From contig DASSTP010000280.1 in the NCBI GenBank assembly GCA_035707845.1, forward strand, positions 1-10,065: a stretch of DNA of 10,065 bases, read 5' to 3'. This document shows, one piece after another, positions 1 to 4,831 of the stretch. The notes beneath the pieces are model-generated. The model did no database searches, was not told the origin of the DNA, and was given only the letters and a program-made list of their open reading frames with translations. Within the stretch, counting starts at the first letter, position 1. Each line of letters opens with the position of its first letter. Position numbers and translations under genes: made by a program. Source of the stretch: CAMLHP01 sp035707845. GTDB lineage: Bacteria; Gemmatimonadota; Gemmatimonadetes; Gemmatimonadales; GWC2-71-9.

Positions 1-1
1 C

Positions 2-661
2 GCCGAAGGCATCCGCATCCATCGGCTGGCGCGCCGCGCCGAGGTGGACCGACGGGTGGCAGCGCTGCTGGAAGAAGTGGGGCTCGACCCGAGCTACGCC
101 CGACGATATCCCCATGACTTTTCCGGCGGCCAGCGCCCGCGCATCGGCCTTGCGCGCGCGCTCGCGGTCGAGCCCTCGTTCATCGTGTGCGACGAGCCGG
201 TCTCGGCGCTCGACGTGTCGGTGCAGGCCCAGGTCATCAACCTGCTGCGTGACCTGCAGGAGCGCCGGGGACTTTCGTATCTCTTCATTGCCCACGACCT
301 CGCCGTGGTGCGGCAGATCGCGCAGCGCATCGCCGTGATGTACCTGGGACAGATCGTGGAGATCGGGCCGGCCGAGGCACTGCTCTCCGATCCGCGGCAT
401 CCCTATACTCAGGCGCTCCTTTCTGCGGTGCCCGAGCCCGACCCCGAGGCACAGCAGCAGCGGATCGTGCTGGGTGGCGACCTGCCGAGCCCGAGCCGGC
501 CACCATCCGGGTGCCGTTTTCACACCCGCTGCTTCCATCCGCTCCGTGACCAGCGCTGCGTCACCGAGGTGCCACTGCTTCGGCCCATCACGGGCACGCG
601 CGCGGCCTGCCACTACGCCGAAACGGTGGCTGTGCCGGGCGTCACCGCCCCCGCAAAGTGA
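2..661 (+). CDS. oppF: Oligopeptide/dipeptide ABC transporter ATP-binding protein, OppF/DppF type (5' end outside window)
   Basis: This is the cytoplasmic ATPase subunit that powers peptide import through an Opp/Dpp-type ABC permease. The reading frame is open from the window edge, so the Walker A half lies upstream; 219 residues are visible. In order I see the ABC signature region SGGQRPR (122-142), Walker B FIVCDE followed by the D-loop SALD (about 179-214), the H-loop FIAHD (about 284-298), and the C-terminal oligopeptide-transporter extension beginning HPYTQALL. The SGGQ...IGLARAL and VSVQAQVINLL wording matches OppF/DppF better than OppD/DppD, which carry SGGM. The C-terminal extension has four cysteines (fragment residues 171, 177, 186, 203). 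Comparable cysteines bind an iron-sulfur cluster in at least one characterised Opp ATPase; binding here is inference. One oddity is proline at 137-139, where the family usually has glutamine (SGGQRQR). The substrate cannot be read from this subunit. Confidence 0.93.
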   Translation, partial: AEGIRIHRLARRAEVDRRVAALLEEVGLDPSYARRYPHDFSGGQRPRIGLARALAVEPSFIVCDEPVSALDVSVQAQVINLLRDLQERRGLSYLFIAHDLAVVRQIAQRIAVMYLGQIVEIGPAEALLSDPRHPYTQALLSAVPEPDPEAQQQRIVLGGDLPSPSRPPSGCRFHTRCFHPLRDQRCVTEVPLLRPITGTRAACHYAETVAVPGVTAPAK

Positions 662-685
662 GGATCGTATCCTGTGTTCACGGGA

Positions 686-699
686 GCCCGGCAACGGGC
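686..699 (+). other. Small hairpin with GCAA tetraloop upstream of the CsbD gene
   Basis: GCCCG (686-690) and CGGGC (695-699) are perfect complements closing the four-base loop GCAA, a GNRA-type tetraloop that stabilises RNA hairpins. It lies between the oppF stop and the CsbD start. No T-run follows, so it does not look like a classical intrinsic terminator. It could stabilise an mRNA end, tune translation of the next gene, or be chance in GC-rich DNA. Confidence 0.3.
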
Positions 700-728
700 C
701 GAACATGGGCCTCGTCAAGGAGTGCAAC

Positions 729-977
729 ATGGCGACGGACGAACGACGGAACTCGCTCGGCGAGAAGGGCGCGGAGAATCGCGTGAAGGGCAAGGTCGAG
801 GAAATCGGGGGCAAGATCCGGGATGCCTATGGCGACCTCTCGGGCGACAAGAGTCACGACATCAAGGGCAAGGCCAAGGAGCTGAAGGGCAAGTTGCGCC
901 AGGAAGTCGGCAAGGCACAGCAGCGCGTGGCCAGGCAGGAGGACGTTGACGACGACCCCGACGACGCCACTGCATGA
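729..977 (+). CDS. CsbD family stress-response protein
   Basis: The product is a small (82-residue), highly charged, hydrophilic protein of the CsbD family. These proteins are commonly induced under general stress, osmotic stress or stationary phase; their biochemical activity is not established. The family hallmark is visible as repeated Gly-Lys turns: RVKGKVEEIGGKIRDAYGD, then the lysine-rich DIKGKAKELKGKLRQ stretch, and an acidic tail (EDVDDDPDD). The predicted structure is helical, with no signal peptide or membrane segment. ATG at 729 is chosen because AAGGAG (717-722) sits six bases upstream and because CsbD proteins start close to this point. An earlier in-frame ATG at 705 lacks such a site. 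The gene is probably expressed on its own, since a strong terminator follows seven bases after the stop. Confidence 0.9.
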   Translation: MATDERRNSLGEKGAENRVKGKVEEIGGKIRDAYGDLSGDKSHDIKGKAKELKGKLRQEVGKAQQRVARQEDVDDDPDDATA

Positions 978-983
978 TACCCG

Positions 984-1009
984 ACCGGCGGCCCATGGCC
1001 GCCGGTTTT
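984..1009 (+). terminator. Intrinsic terminator after the CsbD gene
   Basis: A perfect 10-bp stem, ACCGGCGGCC (984-993) paired with GGCCGCCGGT (997-1006), closes a three-base CAT loop (994-996). It runs into TTTT (1006-1009) and then an AT-rich stretch. This is a canonical rho-independent terminator for rightward transcription. It separates the CsbD gene from the RidA-PhzF pair and argues against the in-frame ATG at 974 being the RidA start. Confidence 0.88.
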
Positions 1010-1012
1010 ACT

Positions 1013-1018
1013 TTATAT
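1013..1018 (+). promoter_or_regulatory. Possible -10 promoter element for the RidA-PhzF pair
   Basis: TTATAT stands out as an AT-rich hexamer in very GC-rich DNA just after the terminator. It would place a transcription start near 1025 and leave a leader of about 33 bases before the GTG start at 1058. No clear -35 box is visible; the expected position falls inside the terminator stem. The assignment rests on position and composition only. Confidence 0.35.
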
Positions 1019-1057
1019 CCGTTCCGCATCCCCCTGCTTACCTCCCCTGGAGGCGTC

Positions 1058-1459
1058 GTGGTCCGGCGAAACATCTCGAGCGGCGCTCCCTGGGAGCCGA
1101 TCGTGGGCTACTCGCGCGCCGTGCGGGTCGGCAATCACATTCATGTCTCGGGAACGGCTGCCGTGGATGAACACGGCGTGGTAGCCCATCCGGGCGATGC
1201 GGCGGCTCAGGCCCGCCGGGCGCTGGCGATCATTCTCCGCGCGCTGGCGGAGGCGGGGGCTTCCGCCCGCGACGTGGTGCGCACGCGCATCTTCGTGACC
1301 GATATCTCCCAATGGGAAGCGATCGGCCGGGCGCATGGGGAAGTGTTCGGCGAGATCCGGCCGGCCACCTCGATGGTGGAAGTCGCGCGCCTGATCCACC
1401 CCGACATGCTGGTCGAGATCGAAGCCGACGCCATCCTCGCCTCGGAGCATGTATCGTGA
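1058..1459 (+). CDS. RidA/YjgF/YER057c family protein
   Basis: This 133-residue protein belongs to the Rid family. Archetypal RidA hydrolyses reactive enamine/imine intermediates of amino-acid metabolism as a cytoplasmic trimer. Family features include the N-terminal RRNISSGAPWEPIVGYSRAV, the HVSGTAAVDEHG segment, VVRTRIFVTDI, and the C-terminal LVEIEADAIL strand. GTG at 1058 is chosen because GGAGG (1049-1053) lies four bases upstream and the product then begins at the expected point. Where archetypal RidA has its substrate-binding arginine (PARS-VEVARL), this protein reads PATSMVEVARL with Thr104. Enamine deaminase activity should therefore not be assumed; related Rid subfamilies also lack this arginine. 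Its TGA overlaps the GTG start of the PhzF gene by four bases, indicating translational coupling. Confidence 0.88.
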   Translation: MVRRNISSGAPWEPIVGYSRAVRVGNHIHVSGTAAVDEHGVVAHPGDAAAQARRALAIILRALAEAGASARDVVRTRIFVTDISQWEAIGRAHGEVFGEIRPATSMVEVARLIHPDMLVEIEADAILASEHVS

Positions 1460-2250
1460 GACACCAACCCGTGATCCAGGTCGACGCCTTTGCCAGCCAC
1501 GCCTTCGTCGGCAACCCGGCGGCCGTGTGCGTGCTGGACGGAGACACGAGCGACGGCGTCATGCAGCAGATCGCGATGGAGATGAACCTTTCGGAGACGG
1601 CCTTCCTGCGGCATCGCGATGACGGGAACTGGGACCTGCGCTGGTTTACCCCCACAGTCGAAGTGGATCTCTGCGGCCATGCCACGCTGGCGAGCGCCCA
1701 CGTCCTGTGGAACGAACATGGCGTCAGCGAACCGGAACTGGCGTTCGCGACCCGGAGCGGCATTCTCCGCGCCCGGCGGCAGGGGGATGCCATCGAGCTC
1801 GACTTCCCCGCCGTGCGCGGCCGGGTGGAAGAGCCACCCGCCGGACTGCTCCAGGCGCTCGGCGCACAGGCCCGCACGGTGATCCGTAACCGGATGGACT
1901 GGCTGGTGGAGCTGGAGAGTGCCAACGTGGTGCGGCAGCTCAACCCGGACATGCAGCAGCTCTCGTCATTGCCGGCGCGCGGCGTCATCGTGACGGCGCA
2001 GAGTGATGATCCGGACTACGACTTCATCTCCCGCTTCTTCGGGCCTGGCTCAGGCGTGCCGGAAGACCCGGTCACCGGCTCTGCGCATTGTGCCCTGGCT
2101 CCCTTCTGGGCCGACCGGCTGGGGCGCCAGTCGCTCCGGGCGTATCAGGCCTCCGCCCGCGGCGGCGCGCTGGGTGTCGTGCTGGACGGCGACCGCGTGC
2201 GGCTCCTCGGGAAGGCGGTGACGGTGCTGCGCGGCGAGTTGGTGTTCTAG
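1456..2250 (+). CDS. PhzF family isomerase/epimerase-like protein
   Basis: This 264-residue cytoplasmic protein has the two-lobed diaminopimelate-epimerase-like fold of the PhzF family. PhzF itself isomerises trans-2,3-dihydro-3-hydroxyanthranilate in phenazine synthesis, but most homologues have unknown substrates and no phenazine genes are visible here. Hallmarks are IQVDAF and GNPAAVC near the N-terminus, NLSETAF with Glu47 at the catalytic acid/base position, DLCGHATLA (Cys73, His75), and in the second lobe EDPVTGSAHC (203-212), followed by an RGG motif and a DRVRLLGKAVTVLRGEL ending. GTG at 1456 is the likely start because it gives the normal family N-terminus, forms a GTGA overlap with the RidA stop, and has GGAG at 1444-1447. 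Pairing with a RidA-family protein suggests a shared imine/enamine or amino-acid-type substrate, which is inference. Confidence 0.9.
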   Translation: MRHQPVIQVDAFASHAFVGNPAAVCVLDGDTSDGVMQQIAMEMNLSETAFLRHRDDGNWDLRWFTPTVEVDLCGHATLASAHVLWNEHGVSEPELAFATRSGILRARRQGDAIELDFPAVRGRVEEPPAGLLQALGAQARTVIRNRMDWLVELESANVVRQLNPDMQQLSSLPARGVIVTAQSDDPDYDFISRFFGPGSGVPEDPVTGSAHCALAPFWADRLGRQSLRAYQASARGGALGVVLDGDRVRLLGKAVTVLRGELVF

Positions 2251-2252
2251 GA

Positions 2253-2350
2253 GTCACGGGTCATGGGTCATGGGTCGTGGGTCATGAGTCATGGGTCATG
2301 GGTCATGGGTCATGGGTCGTGGGTCATGCGTCATGGGTCGTGGGTCCTGA
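2253..2350 (+). repeat. Heptanucleotide tandem array, consensus GTCATGG, 14 units
   Basis: Fourteen contiguous 7-base units follow the PhzF stop by two bases. Most read GTCATGG; variants are GTCGTGG (three times), GTCACGG, GTCATGA, GTCATGC and a terminal GTCCTGA. The unit length never breaks, so the array grew by slippage or unequal exchange and then diverged by substitution. Few stops occur on this strand, so the array is open in frame with the downstream csaA start. Confidence 0.95.
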
Positions 2351-2355
2351 AGTTT

Positions 2356-2383
2356 GCGACCTGCGACCTGTGACCTGCGACAT
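2356..2383 (+). repeat. Heptanucleotide array, consensus GCGACCT, 4 units (left of csaA)
   Basis: The units are GCGACCT, GCGACCT, GTGACCT and GCGACAT. The same consensus recurs in the same orientation at 2805-2832, on the other side of csaA. Confidence 0.9.
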
Positions 2384-2392
2384 CTTTTCCCA

Positions 2393-2416
2393 GCCGCCGA
2401 GCCGCCGAGCCGCCGA
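2393..2416 (+). repeat. Octanucleotide array GCCGCCGA, 3 exact units
   Basis: Three identical 8-base units end four bases before ATAATG of the csaA start. The csaA ribosome-binding purines (GAGAGG, 2415-2420) partly overlap the last unit. Confidence 0.9.
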
Positions 2417-2423
2417 GAGGATA

Positions 2424-2753
2424 ATGACCACCCCAGACATCTTCGCCGCACTCGAAATGCGTGTCGGGCGAATCATGCGCTGTGAACTCAACGCCAAGGC
2501 GAGGAAGCCGGCCTACTGCCTCTGGATCGACTTCGGGCCGGAGGGCGAGCGGCGCTCCAGTGCACAGCTCACCGCACTCTACCAACCGGAAGAGCTGGTG
2601 GGCCAGCTGGTCATCGCGGCCATGAACCTGGGCACCCGGCGGATCGCCGGCTTTGAGTCAGAAGTGCTGGTGCTGGGATTGCCCGATGCGGACGGCAACG
2701 TGGTATTGCTCGAGCCGGAACGGGACGTGCCGTTGGGTGGACGGGTGTTCTGA
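2424..2753 (+). CDS. csaA: CsaA-like tRNA-binding domain protein
   Basis: This 109-residue protein is a stand-alone tRNA-binding (EMAP/Trbp111-type OB-fold) domain of the CsaA family. CsaA binds tRNA and has been described as an export-related chaperone; its true role is unsettled. The whole length matches the family: PDIFAALEMRVGRI at the start, ARKPAYCLWIDFG (26-38), RRSSAQLTALY (43-53), PEELVGQLVIAAMN (55-68), SEVLVLGLPDADG (79-91) and the typical VPLGGRVF ending. Start at ATG 2424 gives the standard CsaA length. The purine-rich GAGAGG lies only about three bases upstream, so initiation may be weak. The gene stands between repeat arrays on both sides. The frame is open upstream through the arrays, but that extension is not part of the family. 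Confidence 0.9.
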   Translation: MTTPDIFAALEMRVGRIMRCELNAKARKPAYCLWIDFGPEGERRSSAQLTALYQPEELVGQLVIAAMNLGTRRIAGFESEVLVLGLPDADGNVVLLEPERDVPLGGRVF

Positions 2754-2754
2754 A

Positions 2755-2786
2755 GACGGACAGACGGACAGACGGACAGGCGGACC
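2755..2786 (+). repeat. Octanucleotide array, consensus GACGGACA, 4 units
   Basis: Three exact GACGGACA units and one diverged unit (GGCGGACC) begin one base after the csaA stop codon, in the gap between the convergent csaA and lipoprotein genes. Confidence 0.9.
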
Positions 2787-2804
2787 GAGGTCAGCGGTCG
2801 ACTC

Positions 2805-2832
2805 GTGACCTGCGACCTGCGTCCTGCGACCT
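2805..2832 (+). repeat. Heptanucleotide array, consensus GCGACCT, 4 units (right of csaA)
   Basis: The units are GTGACCT, GCGACCT, GCGTCCT and GCGACCT. This is the same repeat and orientation as at 2356-2383. Its last two bases form part of the TAG stop codon (2831-2833, minus strand) of the lipoprotein gene. Confidence 0.9.
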
Positions 2833-3220
2833 ACTGATTCGCGGGACGAAGCAGAAACCCCGTCACCATGCCATCGCGCGTGAGCGTCCATTGCAGCAGC
2901 ATGGGATGGCTGGAGCGCTCGAACGTGGCCTGCCGCGAATACACCGTGAGGGTATCCTGCTGGACCAGCTGCTCGAGGGGTGAGCCCTGTTCACGTCCGA
3001 GTTCGTTCACGGTGCGACCCGCAAACGAGGCCAGCGATTCCGGCGTGGGGAAGGTCTGCTTCATTTCGGGGGAGAAGCGGTCCCAGAGCGGCTCGAAATT
3101 CCGCTGGTAGAACCAGTCGGTGTACGCGCGGCCCTGCTGGCGGGCATCCTGCCTGGGAGCCGAGCATGCACCCGGCAGGCAGAGGGCGGAGAGAATCGCT
3201 ACCCTGATGAACACCCGCAT
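2831..3220 (-). CDS. Small putative lipoprotein with possible NTF2-like/DUF3887-type domain
   Basis: The product has 129 residues. The N-terminus MRVFIRVAILSALCLPGACSA is a short signal peptide whose Cys19 could be lipidated, although PGAC is not an ideal lipobox (Leu would be usual at -3). The mature part is small and soluble: an N-terminal helix (YTDWFYQRNFEPLWDRFSPEMKQTFPTPESL), then strand-like segments ending LLQWTLTRDGMVTGFLLRP. This helix-then-strand pattern, with Phe/Trp-rich start and a DGMVTGF turn, resembles the small NTF2-like (DUF3887) domains of secreted proteins; that is a judgement by eye. The ATG at 3220 is preferred over 3271 because GGGAG sits about eight bases upstream and it places the signal peptide at the start. 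It converges with csaA and is divergent from the D-aminopeptidase gene. Function unknown. Confidence 0.75.
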   Translation of the reverse strand: MRVFIRVAILSALCLPGACSAPRQDARQQGRAYTDWFYQRNFEPLWDRFSPEMKQTFPTPESLASFAGRTVNELGREQGSPLEQLVQQDTLTVYSRQATFERSSHPMLLQWTLTRDGMVTGFLLRPANQ

Positions 3221-3247
3221 GCGCCACGCTCCCTGAAGTCGTGCCTT

Positions 3248-3266
3248 GAGCGTACCATGAACGCTC
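3248..3266. promoter_or_regulatory. Inverted repeat in the divergent lipoprotein/D-aminopeptidase region
   Basis: GAGCGT (3248-3253) and ACGCTC (3261-3266) are exact inverted copies separated by seven bases, in the 70-base gap between divergently oriented genes. TACCAT (3253-3258), a weak -10-like hexamer for the rightward gene, falls within it. Geometry and position would suit a dimeric repressor operator, but 6-bp arms are short and chance is possible. Confidence 0.3.
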
Positions 3267-3290
3267 GCCATCTCGCAACCCGGAGTCCGG

Positions 3291-4115
3291 ATGAAGGTCT
3301 ATCTGTCGGTGGACATGGAAGGCATCGCGGGTGTGGTGCACGAGGCGCAAACTGACCCTGCGGATCCGGCGGTCGCGGCCGACTACGCCCGATCGTGCCG
3401 GCTCATGACGGGTGAAGCGAATGCGGCGATAGAGGGCGCGCTGGACGCCGGCGCCGAGCGCGTGGTCGTCAATGACAGCCACTGGCTCATGCGTAATCTC
3501 ATCGCCGACGAGCTGCATCCGGCGGCTGAGCTGATCAGCGGCAGCCCCAAGCCTCTTTCCATGATGGAAGGCATCCAGGAGGGCTTCGACGCAGTGTGCC
3601 TGATCGGCTACCACGGCCAGGCTGGCACCCGCACGTCGGTGATTGATCACACCTACACCGACCGGGTCTATCAGGTGCGGGTGAACGGCAGGCCGGTGGG
3701 CGAGCTCGCCCTCAACGCTGGCGTTGCCGGCTGCCATGGCGCGCCGGTTGCCTTCGTGAGCGGCGACCACACCCTGGTGGCCGAGGCGCGGGAGTTCCTG
3801 GGCGACGGCGTCGGCAGCGTGGCCGTCAAGCACGCCCTCAGCCGATACGCCGCGCGCTGTCTCTCACCCGAGCGCGCCCGTGCTGCCATCCGCGCCGGCG
3901 TCGCCGAGGCGCTCAGGCATCCGCACGCTGTCTTCACGTTCGACACGCCGGTGACCATCGAGACCGACTATGCCCGCTCGGTCCATGCCGACATGGCGGA
4001 GCTGATGCCCGGCGCCCAGCGCACCGGAGCGCGCACCGTCCGCTACACCCACGACGATTACCTCGTTGCCTTCCAGGGCTGGCGCGCCATGACCAACCTC
4101 GCGGCGGCGGGCTGA
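3291..4115 (+). CDS. dppA: M55 family D-aminopeptidase (DppA-like)
   Basis: This 274-residue enzyme matches zinc-dependent D-aminopeptidase DppA, which releases N-terminal D-amino acids from short peptides and forms a large cytoplasmic ring. The metal ligands of Bacillus DppA are all recognisable: Asp8 and Glu10 in SVDMEG, His64 in VVNDSHW, His108 in IGYHGQA and Glu138 in RPVGELALN. His120 (SVIDHTY) corresponds to the proposed catalytic histidine. ELHPAAELISGSPKPLSMMEG and the late LSPERARAAI stretch are also family-typical, as is the length. ATG 3291 is supported by GGAG at 3282-3285. In Bacillus the gene is in a dipeptide-transporter operon; here the only transporter subunit is 2.6 kb away and not in the same operon. 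The SDR gene follows after two bases and is probably co-transcribed. Confidence 0.94.
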   Translation: MKVYLSVDMEGIAGVVHEAQTDPADPAVAADYARSCRLMTGEANAAIEGALDAGAERVVVNDSHWLMRNLIADELHPAAELISGSPKPLSMMEGIQEGFDAVCLIGYHGQAGTRTSVIDHTYTDRVYQVRVNGRPVGELALNAGVAGCHGAPVAFVSGDHTLVAEAREFLGDGVGSVAVKHALSRYAARCLSPERARAAIRAGVAEALRHPHAVFTFDTPVTIETDYARSVHADMAELMPGAQRTGARTVRYTHDDYLVAFQGWRAMTNLAAAG

Positions 4116-4117
4116 GC

Positions 4118-4831
4118 ATGGCCGTCGTCTTCGTCACCGGCGCAAGCCGAGGTATTGGCCATGAAGTGGTCCGGCAATGCGTGGCACGCGGGGACCAGGT
4201 CGCGGCCGCCGCTCGGAGCGAGCGCTCCGTCGAGTCGCTGGGCCGGGAGTTCGGCGACCATGTCATCCCGCTTCGCTGCGATGTGCGCGACGATGCCTCC
4301 ATCGAGGCGGCCCGCCAGCAGGTGGAGCAGCACACCGACCGGATTGACCTGCTGGTCAACAGCGCCGGACTCTACTCTCTCCACGCCGATCACTGGGATC
4401 CGTCGCTCACCACCCTTGATACCCTTACCCGCGACGAGCTGAATACCGTGTTCGACGTGAACGCCAGCGGCTCGATGCTGGTGATCAAGGCGATGCTTCC
4501 GCTGCTCCGCCGCTCGGAGCGGCCCCGGATCCTCAACCTCACCTCGCTCATGGGGTCGGTGTCTGCCCGCACCTCGCCCGGCGATTACGCCTATGCCGCC
4601 AGCAAGGCGGCGCTCAATATCATGACCCGGAGTTTTGCCGCCGAGTTCCGGGACGAAGGGATCATCGCGGTTGCCATCACGCCGGGCTGGGTACGGACCG
4701 ACATGGGCGGCTCGGCGGCCGCGCTCGCGCCCGAGGACTCGGTGCGCGGGCTCCTCGCCACGGCAGACCGGCTGACCCTGGGGCAGAGCGGCACGTTCAT
4801 TGACTACGCGGGCGTGGTACAGCCGTGGTGA
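4118..4831 (+). CDS. SDR family NAD(P)-dependent oxidoreductase, C-factor-like
   Basis: This 237-residue classical short-chain dehydrogenase/reductase has a Rossmann fold and is presumably cytoplasmic. Visible motifs are TGASRGIG (7-14) for cofactor binding, NSAG (81-84), and the catalytic set Asn115, Ser143 (NLTS), Tyr159 and Lys163 (YAASK). Arg33 after the second strand suggests NADP(H) preference. The C-terminal PGWVRTDMGG and YAGVVQPW are typical of the group often labelled C-factor (CsgA-like); the substrate is unknown. It starts two bases after the D-aminopeptidase stop with no clear ribosome-binding site of its own, so translational coupling is likely. Its TGA abuts the TGA of the convergent phosphoesterase with no intervening base. 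Confidence 0.92.
   Translation: MAVVFVTGASRGIGHEVVRQCVARGDQVAAAARSERSVESLGREFGDHVIPLRCDVRDDASIEAARQQVEQHTDRIDLLVNSAGLYSLHADHWDPSLTTLDTLTRDELNTVFDVNASGSMLVIKAMLPLLRRSERPRILNLTSLMGSVSARTSPGDYAYAASKAALNIMTRSFAAEFRDEGIIAVAITPGWVRTDMGGSAAALAPEDSVRGLLATADRLTLGQSGTFIDYAGVVQPW

Noticed and set aside
474..728. Upstream in-frame extension of the CsbD gene overlapping the transporter gene
   Set aside because: It reads out of frame through the OppF coding region, is arginine/proline-rich as GC shadow frames are, and ATG 729 has an excellent ribosome-binding site.
974..1057. ATG at 974 as the start of the RidA gene, overlapping the CsbD stop
   Set aside because: The added 28 residues would be encoded across a strong intrinsic terminator and do not resemble Rid proteins; GTG 1058 has GGAGG upstream.
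1456..2250. Evidence for a phenazine biosynthesis locus from the PhzF match
   Set aside because: PhzF-family proteins are widespread and no other phz gene is present in the window.
2253..2383. Possible CRISPR-like or origin-like iteron array
   Set aside because: Units are 7 bases and contiguous, with no spacers, no cas genes and no replication gene nearby; it is a simple tandem repeat.
2788..2811. AGGTCA/TGACCT hairpin between csaA and the lipoprotein gene as a terminator
   Set aside because: Only 6 bp with a 12-base loop and no T-run on either strand; the right half is part of the GCGACCT array.
2991..3833. 280-codon minus-strand open frame opposite the D-aminopeptidase
   Set aside because: It lies antisense to a gene with all metal ligands intact and has no family features.
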